DNA of 64,000 nucleotides from Algiphilus aromaticivorans DG1253 (GTDB taxonomy: Bacteria > Pseudomonadota > Gammaproteobacteria > Nevskiales > Nevskiaceae), in assembly GCF_000733765.1 (NCBI RefSeq), contig NZ_JPOG01000001.1, positions 2,418,001-2,482,000 of the forward strand. The letters run 5' to 3'. Numbering within the stretch: the first letter of the stretch is position 1; every line of letters begins with the position of its first letter. Below the pieces are notes generated by a model. The model did not search any database. It was not told the origin of the DNA and saw only the letters and a list, made by a program, of their open reading frames with translations. Shown piece by piece: positions 23,750 to 31,844 of this stretch. A program made the position numbers and the translations under genes.

Positions 23750-25173
23750 GCGCCCGCATCCTGGCCGCCGGCCTGCTTCTGCTGCTCGCCTCCGCTGCAC
23801 CCGCGTCGGGCGAGGACACGCAGCTCGACGCCTACGTCCGCGAAGCCCTGCGCCACAACCCGGTCATGGAAGCCGGCATGCAGGCCCTGCTCGCCCGCGA
23901 CCTCGAGCGGCGCAGCGCGCGCGCCCGTCGCCTGCCCAGCCTCGACTTCTCGGCGCGCTACAGCCGCCAGACCGGTGGGCGCAGCATCGACTTCCCCGCC
24001 GGCCAGCTCTTCAACCCGATCCACGCCACCCTCAACGATCTGCTCGCCGACCGCGGCGATCCGCCGATGTTTCCCACCGACGTACAGGACATCGAGGAGC
24101 CGCTGCTGCGCTCGCGCGAACAGGACACTCGCCTGCAGCTGCGCGCGCCGCTCTACGCCCCAGAGCTGGGCGCTGCCATCGCCGCCGCCGTCGCCGAAAC
24201 GCGTGCCGAAAGCGCACGACTGGAAGCCACCGCGCGCAACCTGGTGCGCGAGGTCAAGCGCGCCTATTTCGCCGCCGCGCGCTCGGCCGCCGCCGAGGAC
24301 ATTCTCGAGGCCAGCCGCGGGCTGCTCGCCGAGGACGAGCGCATCGCCAGGGTACTGCTGCGCGAAGGCAGCGCCACCGAGGACCGCGTGCTGCGCGCCC
24401 GCGCCGAGGTGCTGGCCGTGGAGCAGCGGCTGGATGCCGCCCGGGCGCGCACGCGCCAGGCACGCCGTCAGCTCGCACGACTGCTGGATCGTGACGACAG
24501 CTCCGACTTGGTGCTACCGGAGGTCGCCCCGGAGACCCTGCTCACCCAGGAGCTTCCGGCCAGTGAAGCGCTACCGTCAGCGGAATACGAAATCCCGCCG
24601 CGCCCGGAGCTGGAACGCCTCTCCAGCGCCGTCGAGGCAGCGGAGGCCGGTGCCGACGCCCGCCGCGCGCAGAGCCTGCCGCAGCTCAGCCTGGCCGCCG
24701 ACTATGGCATCGAGGGCGAGGATTATCGGCTGTCGCGCGATGCCGACTTCGCCACGGTCTCGCTGGTGCTGCAATGGAATCTCTTCGACTTCGGCGCGCG
24801 CCGCGCCAGCCGCGACGCCGCCGCCGCCGAGGCCGCCCGCCTGCGCGCCGAGCGTGCCGATCTCGAAGCCACGCTGCGCCAGGCACTGACGTCAGCGCGT
24901 GAAGACCTGGCCGTGGCGCGCCGTGCCCAGGCCACCGCCGCCGCGCGCGTCGAGGCCGCCGAGGCCGCCTTCCGCATCGCCGAGCGCAAGCGCGAGGAGA
25001 ACAGCTTGTCGCAAGTGGCATTCCTCGACGCCGAGCGCGCCCTCACCGAAGCGCGCCTGAATCTCGTCATCAGCCATTTCGCGCTACGCGATCAGCGCGC
25101 GGAAGTCGAGCTGGTCAGTGCGGGCTACCCCCTGCCACCGCTGCCGCTCACCGCCCCGGAGCCCCGGAAATGA
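23746..25173 (+). CDS. TolC-family outer-membrane efflux channel
   Basis: The protein is 475 residues with a signal peptide (MSARILAAGLLLLLASAAPASG). It contains two structural repeats of the outer-membrane efflux protein fold, rich in long Ala/Arg/Glu coiled-coil helices, with HNPVMEAGMQALLARDLERRS-type starts and a second repeat near residue 280. It forms the trimeric exit duct for the adjacent RND pump. It starts in the ATGA overlap with TetR, and its own stop overlaps the adaptor start (ATGA), so all are coupled. Confidence 0.9.
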   Translation: MSARILAAGLLLLLASAAPASGEDTQLDAYVREALRHNPVMEAGMQALLARDLERRSARARRLPSLDFSARYSRQTGGRSIDFPAGQLFNPIHATLNDLLADRGDPPMFPTDVQDIEEPLLRSREQDTRLQLRAPLYAPELGAAIAAAVAETRAESARLEATARNLVREVKRAYFAAARSAAAEDILEASRGLLAEDERIARVLLREGSATEDRVLRARAEVLAVEQRLDAARARTRQARRQLARLLDRDDSSDLVLPEVAPETLLTQELPASEALPSAEYEIPPRPELERLSSAVEAAEAGADARRAQSLPQLSLAADYGIEGEDYRLSRDADFATVSLVLQWNLFDFGARRASRDAAAAEAARLRAERADLEATLRQALTSAREDLAVARRAQATAAARVEAAEAAFRIAERKREENSLSQVAFLDAERALTEARLNLVISHFALRDQRAEVELVSAGYPLPPLPLTAPEPRK

Positions 25174-26240
25174 AGGCCTTACCGACTCTCGCCCCAGCAC
25201 CCTCTCGCCTGCTCGCGCTGGCCGTGGCCACGCTCGTGCTCGTTGCATGTGCCGAGACGCCCGAACCTCAGCCCGATCCGGCACGCGCCGTGCGCGTGGC
25301 CGTCCCCGAAACCGCGCCGGCGGCGCCGCCGATCGAGGTGATCGGACGGCTGGCGCTGCGCGATGAACAGCAGCTCGCCTTCCGCGTGGCCGGCATCGTC
25401 GATGAAGTGAATGTGCGCGCGGGCGAGAAGGTGAGCGCCCAGCAGGTGCTGGCGCGGCTGGATACCACCGATGTCGACGCCGCCGTCGAGGAGGCCGAGG
25501 CGGCCACGGAAAAGGCGCGCCGCGACTACGAGCGCGGCGAGCGCCTGCACGCCGACAATGTCATCACGCAGACCCAGCTCGACGATCTCGCCACCGCGCT
25601 GGAGGTAGCGCGCTCGCAACTGGCACGCGCCCGCTTCAACCAGCGCCACGCCGTCATCCGCGCGCCCGCCGACGGTGTCGTGCTGCAGCGCATGGTCGAG
25701 CCGAACGAGACAGTGGCCGGCGGCCAGCCCGTGCTGGCCGTGGGCGCCGACGGCGGCGGTTTTGTGCTCGACGCGGCGCTGCCCGACGCCGAAGCGCTGC
25801 GCGTCGCGCTCTCCGATCCGGCCACGATCCGCATCGACGCGCTGCCCGATACCCGCATCGAAGGCGCGGTCAGCGAGCTCGGCCAGCGCGCCGATCCGCG
25901 CACCGGCACCTTCGACGTCGAGGTCGCGCTGCAGGCCCGGGCCGAACAGGCCCTTGCCAGCGGTCTCGTCGCCCGCGCCCGCATCCTTCCGGCCGACAGC
26001 CGCGAAGCCACGCACAGCCGCATCCCGCTGTCAGCGCTGGTGGAAGGCGACGCCGAGGGCGTGCTGATCTTCCTGATCGACGACGGTGGCGAGCGTGTGC
26101 GCGCCCGCGAGGTCCGCGTGCGCTGGTTCGACGACGACGGCGCCGTGCTCGAGCAGCCGCTGCCCGAGGGCGCGCGCGTCGTGAGCATCGGCGCCGGCTT
26201 CCTGCGCGACGGCGAAGCCGTGCGCGTCATCGAAGACTAA
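25170..26240 (+). CDS. RND efflux periplasmic adaptor (membrane fusion lipoprotein)
   Basis: The protein is 356 residues. The signal sequence ends in the lipobox LVAC (Cys about residue 28), so the protein is a lipoprotein. A biotinyl-lipoyl-like hairpin (GIVDEVNVRAGEKVSAQQVLARLD), an alpha-hairpin and the reciprocal lipoyl half (VIRAPADGVVLQRMVEPNETV) are visible, followed by beta-barrel sequence. It bridges the inner-membrane pump and the TolC-like channel. It is coupled to the channel gene by a 4-bp overlap. Confidence 0.9.
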   Translation: MKALPTLAPAPSRLLALAVATLVLVACAETPEPQPDPARAVRVAVPETAPAAPPIEVIGRLALRDEQQLAFRVAGIVDEVNVRAGEKVSAQQVLARLDTTDVDAAVEEAEAATEKARRDYERGERLHADNVITQTQLDDLATALEVARSQLARARFNQRHAVIRAPADGVVLQRMVEPNETVAGGQPVLAVGADGGGFVLDAALPDAEALRVALSDPATIRIDALPDTRIEGAVSELGQRADPRTGTFDVEVALQARAEQALASGLVARARILPADSREATHSRIPLSALVEGDAEGVLIFLIDDGGERVRAREVRVRWFDDDGAVLEQPLPEGARVVSIGAGFLRDGEAVRVIED

Positions 26241-26259
26241 TCGAGACCAGGCCACCACC

Positions 26260-29200
26260 ATGCGCCTCACCGAATTCGCGGTCCGCAACCCGGCCTTCAT
26301 GCTGGTGGCCTTCGGCCTGCTGGTGGCCATCGGCGTCAGCAGCTGGCAGCAGATTCCGCGCACCGAGGATCCGGTCTTCGACATCTCGGCCTATCGCGTC
26401 ATCGCCGTCTACCCCGGCGCCGACGCATTGGAGGTCGAGCGCCGGCTGGTCGAGCCCATCGAGGACGCGCTGAACACCCTCGACGACGTCAAGATCATCG
26501 CCGGCAGCGCCGACGATTCGCTGGGCAATGTGCGCGCGGAGTTCGAGGTCGGCGTCGACACCGATCGCACCTTCGACGCCATCAACCGCGAGATCGACCT
26601 GCTGCGGCCGGACTTTCCGGAGGGTGTGGCGCGCGTCGAGGTCAAGCGCATCAACCCCGGCCTGGTCAACATCGTGCAGCTCGGGCTGGTCTCCGAGAAC
26701 GCGCCCTGGCAGCTGCTGGAGGACACCGCCGAGGATCTGAAGGACCGGCTGGAGGCCATCGCCCCGGTCAAGGACGTCGAGATCCAGGGCCTGCCCGAGC
26801 GCGAGCTGCGCGTCGAGATCGATCCCGGCCGGCTGGCCGCTACCGGCATCGCCGCCACACAGGTACACGAGGCCGTGGCGGCGCGAGCGCGCAACCTGCC
26901 CGGCGGATCGGTGGATGTTGGCAACAGGCGCTTCAACCTGCGCAGCAGCGGCGAGGTCGATGCCCTGGCGGAACTGCGCGAGACCGTGCTCGTGGCCGAC
27001 GGCCAGCGCATGGTGCGCGTCGGCGACGTCGCGCGCGTGGCCTGGGATTACGGCCCGGAGCGGCACACCGCACGGCTGGACGGCGAGCGCGCGATCTACG
27101 TGCTGGCCAACCAGCGCGAGGAACGCAACGCCATCGACACGCGCGAGCTGATCTGGGCCGCGCTCGACGACTTCGAGGCGGAGCTGCCGCGCGGCGTCAC
27201 CCTGGTGCGCGCCTTCGACCAGTCGCGCAACGTCGCCGCGCGACTCGGGCGACTGACCACGGACTTCCTGATCGCGCTGATCGCGGTCTCCTTCACGCTG
27301 CTGCCGCTGGGCTTCCGCTCGGCGGGGCTGGTCATGGTCTCGATCCCCCTGTCGCTGGCCATGGGGCTGTCGGCGCTCTATTTCACCGGCTTCACCCTCA
27401 ACCAGCTCTCCATCGCCGGCTTCGTGGTTGCCCTCGGCCTGCTGGTCGATGACTCCATCGTCGTCACCGAGAACATCTCGCGCTATCTGCGTCTCGGCCA
27501 CGAGCGCACGGAGGCGGCGCTGCTGGCCACGCGCCAGATCACGCTGGCGGTGCTGGGCAGCACGGCCACGCTGCTCTTCGCCTTCCTGCCGCTGCTGGCG
27601 CTGCCCGGCGAGGCCGGCAACTTCATCCGCGGCCTGCCGCTGGCGGTGGTATTCACCGTCACCGCCTCGCTGCTGGTGGCGCTGACCATCATCCCCTTCC
27701 TCGCCAGCCGCGCGCTGCCGCGACAGGTCGATGCCGAGGGCAACGTCATTCTGCGCACGATCATGCGCTTCATTCACGGCGTCTACCGGCCGATGCTGAA
27801 GGCCGCGCTGCGGCACCGCGCGCTGACCATGACGCTGAGCCTGGGGGCGGTGGTGGCAGCGGTGGCGACCATCCCCGGTATCGTCGGGCTGGCGATGTTC
27901 CCCAAGGCCGACACGCCGCAGGCGCTGGTGCAGATCAGCCTGCCCGACGGCGCCAACCGCCAGGCCACCGATCGCGTCCTGCGCAAGGTCGAATCCATCC
28001 TGCTGGAGCAGGAGGAGGTCGATCACGTCATGGCCAACCTCGGCCGCGGCAACGCGCAGATCTACTACAACATCTTCCAGCGCGAGATCGCACCGAACTA
28101 CGCCGAGATCTTCCTGCAGCTCAAGGAATTCGACGGTGGCCGCACGCCCGTCTTCTACGAGCGCATGCGCGACCGCTTCGCCGACATCGCCGGCGCCGAC
28201 ATCGTGCTGCGCGAGTTCGAGAACGGCCCGCCCACCGAGGCGCCCATCGCACTGCGCGCGCTCGGCCGCGACCTCGACGAGCTGCGCCGGCTGGCGGCCG
28301 AGATCGAGGACGTCATGCGCGACACGCCGGGCGTACGCGACATCGTCAACGCCCAGCGACGCCAGCGGCTGGATCTCGCCCTGGACATCGACGAGCAGCG
28401 CATCGGCCTGCTCGGCGTTGACCCGCTGACCCTGGACGCGACCGTGGCAACCGCCCTCGCCGGCCAGCCCGCGGGCCGCGTCTTCAACGACCGCGGCGAC
28501 GACTACCCGATCATCGTGCGCGCACCGCTGACCGAGGCACCGAAGCTGTCCGCGCTGGAGGGCCTGCACGTTCCGGCGCGCGACGGCACGCAGATTCCGC
28601 TGCGCCAGCTGGCCGACATCGAGCTGGCAGCCAGCCCGGCGCGCATCGAGCGCGAGCAGCGCCAGCGCGCCGCGATGGTGACGGCCTTCACTGAGCCCGG
28701 CTACAACACCGAAGAACTCACCTGGGACATCGTCGAGCGGGTGCGTGCCCTCGACTGGCCGCCGGGCTATTCCCTGGACATCGCCGGTGAAGTCGAGTCG
28801 CGCGAGGAGGCCTTCGGCGGCCTGGGCACGGCGATCCTGGTCGCGGTCTTCGGCGTGCTGGCCGTGCTCATCCTCGAGTTCGGCAGCTTCCGCAGCATGC
28901 TCATCGTCGCCGGCGTCGTGCCGCTGGGCATCATGGGCGGGCTGCTGGCGCTGCTGTTCACCAGCAACCCCGTCAGCTTCACCGCCATGATCGGCTTCAT
29001 CGCGCTGATCGGGATCGAGATCAAGAACTCGATCCTGCTGGTGGACTTCACCAATCTGCTGCGCCGCCAGGGCAAGCCGCTGATGGAGGCCGTGGTCGAG
29101 GCCGGCGAGATCCGCTTCCTGCCCATCCTGCTGACCACGAGCACGGCCGTCGCCGGCCTGATGGCGCTGGCGCTGGCCGATTCGGCGCTGTACTCGCCGC

Positions 29201-29328
29201 TGGCCTGGGTCATCATCGGCGGGCTGATCAGCTCGACGCTGATCGGCCGACTGGTCACGCCGGTGATGTACACCCTCCTGCCGCCGCCGATCACGCCGAG
29301 CGAGGAATCCCTGCCCAGCCATGTCTGA
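26260..29328 (+). CDS. RND efflux permease, HAE1/AcrB-like
   Basis: This is a proton-driven resistance-nodulation-division pump, 1022 residues. It has the usual two halves, each with a large periplasmic loop, and twelve helices. Helix 4 carries the essential Asp pair (VVALGLLVDDSIVVTENI), equivalent to Asp407/408 of AcrB. The first loop has PGADALEVERRLVEPIEDAL, and the C-terminal half has IALIGIEIKNSILLVDF. It exports hydrophobic or amphiphilic compounds with its own adaptor and channel. Its stop overlaps the methyltransferase by 8 bp. Substrate range cannot be read from the sequence. Confidence 0.93.
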   Translation: MRLTEFAVRNPAFMLVAFGLLVAIGVSSWQQIPRTEDPVFDISAYRVIAVYPGADALEVERRLVEPIEDALNTLDDVKIIAGSADDSLGNVRAEFEVGVDTDRTFDAINREIDLLRPDFPEGVARVEVKRINPGLVNIVQLGLVSENAPWQLLEDTAEDLKDRLEAIAPVKDVEIQGLPERELRVEIDPGRLAATGIAATQVHEAVAARARNLPGGSVDVGNRRFNLRSSGEVDALAELRETVLVADGQRMVRVGDVARVAWDYGPERHTARLDGERAIYVLANQREERNAIDTRELIWAALDDFEAELPRGVTLVRAFDQSRNVAARLGRLTTDFLIALIAVSFTLLPLGFRSAGLVMVSIPLSLAMGLSALYFTGFTLNQLSIAGFVVALGLLVDDSIVVTENISRYLRLGHERTEAALLATRQITLAVLGSTATLLFAFLPLLALPGEAGNFIRGLPLAVVFTVTASLLVALTIIPFLASRALPRQVDAEGNVILRTIMRFIHGVYRPMLKAALRHRALTMTLSLGAVVAAVATIPGIVGLAMFPKADTPQALVQISLPDGANRQATDRVLRKVESILLEQEEVDHVMANLGRGNAQIYYNIFQREIAPNYAEIFLQLKEFDGGRTPVFYERMRDRFADIAGADIVLREFENGPPTEAPIALRALGRDLDELRRLAAEIEDVMRDTPGVRDIVNAQRRQRLDLALDIDEQRIGLLGVDPLTLDATVATALAGQPAGRVFNDRGDDYPIIVRAPLTEAPKLSALEGLHVPARDGTQIPLRQLADIELAASPARIEREQRQRAAMVTAFTEPGYNTEELTWDIVERVRALDWPPGYSLDIAGEVESREEAFGGLGTAILVAVFGVLAVLILEFGSFRSMLIVAGVVPLGIMGGLLALLFTSNPVSFTAMIGFIALIGIEIKNSILLVDFTNLLRRQGKPLMEAVVEAGEIRFLPILLTTSTAVAGLMALALADSALYSPLAWVIIGGLISSTLIGRLVTPVMYTLLPPPITPSEESLPSHV

Positions 29329-29986
29329 GGCGCTGCCGGCCTGCCCGCTCTGCGCCTGGTTCCCCGCGCGCTTCCACGCGCGGGCCGATACCTGGCTGGA
29401 TTTCTGGCGCTGCCCAGCCTGCGCGCTGGTCTTTCGCGACCCCGCGCAATGGCCGGCGCGGGATGCCGAGCACGTCCATTACCGGCTGCACGACAACCGT
29501 CCGGACGATCCGGGCTACCGCAACTTCCTGCGCCCCCTCTTCGATGCGCTGCGGCCGCGCCTGCCACCTGGCGCCGAGGGCCTCGATTTCGGCTGCGGGC
29601 CGGGCTCGGCACTGGCGGCAATGCTCGACGAAGCCGGCCACCCCATGCGGCTCTGGGACCCGCTCTTCGCCCCCGACACCGGCCCGCTGCAGCAGCGCTA
29701 TGCCTTCGTCACGGCCAGCGAAGTCATCGAGCATCTGCACACGCCGATGGCCACGCTGTGCGAGATCGACGGGCTTCTCGCCGACGGCGGCCTGCTGGGC
29801 GTGCTGACCGGCTGGCCGCCTTCGCACTGGCGCGATTTCGCGCGTTGGCATTACCGGCGCGACCCGACGCACGTAGCCTTCTACGGGCCCGAGACGCTGC
29901 ACTGGATCGCGCGGCGCTTCAGCTGGGCGCTGGCGCTGCCGAGCCGCAACGTCGCCGTCTTCGCCAGGCCGGGTCGCGACGGGTAG
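29321..29986 (+). CDS. Class I SAM-dependent methyltransferase with N-terminal zinc ribbon
   Basis: The protein is 221 residues. An N-terminal CPLC...CPAC pair (about residues 8-37) suggests a zinc ribbon. A SAM-binding motif I follows (GLDFGCGPGSALAAML, about residues 88-103), with the acidic motif EVIEHLHTP as in UbiG/CmoA-like enzymes. The gene starts inside the end of the RND pump (8-bp overlap), so it belongs to the efflux operon. A methyl-transfer substrate cannot be named; a link to the exported compound is a guess from coupling only. Confidence 0.8.
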   Translation: MSEALPACPLCAWFPARFHARADTWLDFWRCPACALVFRDPAQWPARDAEHVHYRLHDNRPDDPGYRNFLRPLFDALRPRLPPGAEGLDFGCGPGSALAAMLDEAGHPMRLWDPLFAPDTGPLQQRYAFVTASEVIEHLHTPMATLCEIDGLLADGGLLGVLTGWPPSHWRDFARWHYRRDPTHVAFYGPETLHWIARRFSWALALPSRNVAVFARPGRDG

Positions 29987-30041
29987 CGCGGACGGGCGCC
30001 GAGGCGCTAGCCTGCAAGCTCTTCGCCTTCCGGGAGCGCGC

Positions 30042-30815
30042 ATGCTCGGAGCCATCGCCGGCGACATGATCGGTTCGGTCTACGAGAACGCACCGATCAA
30101 GAGCGAGGATTTTCCGTTGTGGCACCCGCACGCACGCGCCACCGATGACAGCGTGCTCGCCGTGGCCGTCGCCGAGGCAGCGATGGGCGACGGCGACTAT
30201 GCCCGCGTGCTGCGCCGCTGGGGCCTGCGCTATCCGCACGCCGGCTACGGCGCGGGCTTCGCGGCCTGGCTGCGCGACCCGAATCCTGCGCCCTACGACA
30301 GCTACGGCAACGGCGCCGCCATGCGCGCGCCGGCGCTGGGCTGGCTCTTCGACAACGAGGCGGCCGTGCTGGAAGCCGCGCGCGCCTCGGCCCTGCCCAC
30401 GCACAGCCACCCGGACGGCATCGCGGGCGCGCAGGCCGTGGCGCTGGCGGTCTTTCTGGCGCGCCGCGGCATCGCGCGCGATGATCTGCGCACGCGGCTG
30501 ACGCTTTCCTTCGGCTACAAGCTCGACCGCAGGCTGGTCGATATCCGGCCCGGCTACCGCTTCGACGCGACCTGCCCCGGCTCGGTGCCCGAAGCCTTCA
30601 TCGCCTTCTTCGATTCGAAGGACTTCGAGGACACCGTGCGCAAGGCGGTCAGCCTCGGCGGCGACGCCGACACCCAGGCCTGCATCGCCGGCGCCATCGC
30701 CGAGGCCTACTACGGCGGCGTGCCGCGCGGCATCGCCGCCGAGACACGCGCCCGCCTGCCTGCCGACATGGCAAAGGTGCTAGCAAACTTCGAGCAAAAG
30801 CGATTCCGGGAGTAG
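30042..30815 (+). CDS. ADP-ribosylglycohydrolase family protein
   Basis: The protein is 257 residues, of the DraG/ARH fold. The Mg-site motifs are present: GDMIGSVYE (residues 7-15), TDDS (about 34-37), HPDG, and the C-terminal GGDADTQACIAGAIA. It would remove ADP-ribose from proteins, nucleic acids or small molecules. The start at 30042 has a GGGAG Shine-Dalgarno. It is followed after 4 nt by the acetamidase-like gene. No ADP-ribosyltransferase is seen in the window, so its target is open. Confidence 0.88.
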   Translation: MLGAIAGDMIGSVYENAPIKSEDFPLWHPHARATDDSVLAVAVAEAAMGDGDYARVLRRWGLRYPHAGYGAGFAAWLRDPNPAPYDSYGNGAAMRAPALGWLFDNEAAVLEAARASALPTHSHPDGIAGAQAVALAVFLARRGIARDDLRTRLTLSFGYKLDRRLVDIRPGYRFDATCPGSVPEAFIAFFDSKDFEDTVRKAVSLGGDADTQACIAGAIAEAYYGGVPRGIAAETRARLPADMAKVLANFEQKRFRE

Positions 30816-30819
30816 TCCC

Positions 30820-31746
30820 ATGCACCAGCACAGTCTGCACGCCCACGCCCGCCACCTCGGATGGAGCCGCGACACGGAGCCGGCGCTGCGCGTCGCGCCC
30901 GACGACCGTGTAGAGCTGGACTGCGCCGAGGCCTCGGGCGGACAGATCACGCGCGACTCCGACGTCGAGGCCGTTCACCGCCTGGCGCCGGAGCGTGCCA
31001 ATCCTCTGTCGGGCCCGATCGCGGTGGACGGCGCCGAACCGGGCGACGCATTGGTCGTGACCGTCGAGGATCTGGCGCCGCGCGGCTGGGGCTGGACGGC
31101 AAACATTCCCGGCTTCGGCCTGCTGGCTGACGAATTCCCGGACGCACATCTGATCGTGTCCAGACACGACGCCCGGAACATCGATTTTCCGGCCGGAGCG
31201 CGCCTGCCGCTGCGCCCCTTCATCGGCACCATCGGGGTCGCCCCGGCCGAGCCCGGCACGCATCCGGTGATTCCGCCCTACCGCACCGGCGGCAATATGG
31301 ATTGCCGCGACCTGATTGCCGGAAGCAAGCTCTGGCTGCCCGTGGCCGTTCCGGAGGCACTCCTGTCGCTCGGCGACACCCACCTCGCCCAGGGCGACGG
31401 CGAGGTCTGCGGCACGGCCATAGAGGCACCCATGGGTGTGGCGATCTCGGTGGCGCTGCACAAGGGCGCCGCGCCCGAAACGCCGGTGCTGGAAATCCCC
31501 GCGGGCCCGCTACGCCGCGAGACCGGTGCGGGGTTCCTCGTCACCACTGGCATCGGCCCCGATCTGATGGCCTGCGCGCGCGACGCCGTGCGGAGACTCA
31601 TCGACCGTCTGTGCGCCGAGCAGGGGCTAAGCGCCGTCGATGCCTACTGCCTCATCAGCGTCGCAGCGGATCTGCATATCAGCGAGATCGTCGACGCGCC
31701 GAACTGGATGGTGTCGGCCTACCTGCCGCGCGCCGTACTGGGCTGA
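30820..31746 (+). CDS. Acetamidase/formamidase family protein
   Basis: The protein is 308 residues. The family signature is visible: HNPLSGP-like PERANPLSGPIAVDGAEPGDAL, HPVIPPYRTGGNMDCRDLIAGSKLWLPV and GDTHLAQGDGEVCGTAIE. Such enzymes hydrolyse short amides such as formamide or acetamide to ammonia and acid. It is close behind the ADP-ribosylglycohydrolase with a GGGAG Shine-Dalgarno at the join, so the two are probably co-transcribed. No transporter for amides is adjacent. Confidence 0.88.
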   Translation: MHQHSLHAHARHLGWSRDTEPALRVAPDDRVELDCAEASGGQITRDSDVEAVHRLAPERANPLSGPIAVDGAEPGDALVVTVEDLAPRGWGWTANIPGFGLLADEFPDAHLIVSRHDARNIDFPAGARLPLRPFIGTIGVAPAEPGTHPVIPPYRTGGNMDCRDLIAGSKLWLPVAVPEALLSLGDTHLAQGDGEVCGTAIEAPMGVAISVALHKGAAPETPVLEIPAGPLRRETGAGFLVTTGIGPDLMACARDAVRRLIDRLCAEQGLSAVDAYCLISVAADLHISEIVDAPNWMVSAYLPRAVLG

Positions 31747-31844
31747 GGCCGCGCCCGCCCCGCCACGGCGGAGCGTCACATCTGTGCAATACGGTCTTTC
31801 TAGGCTGCCTCAATCAGAAAACATCCACTGAGGCGAGCTAGGCC

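Noticed and set aside
26227-29322. Minus-strand open frame of 1031 codons opposite the RND pump
   Set aside because: Antisense mirror of the RND permease with repetitive Arg/Gln/His content.
31747-31844. Possible Pho box before the PhoX-type gene (GCGTCACATCTGTGCAAT)
   Set aside because: Only partial resemblance to the 18-bp PhoB consensus; not better than chance by eye.
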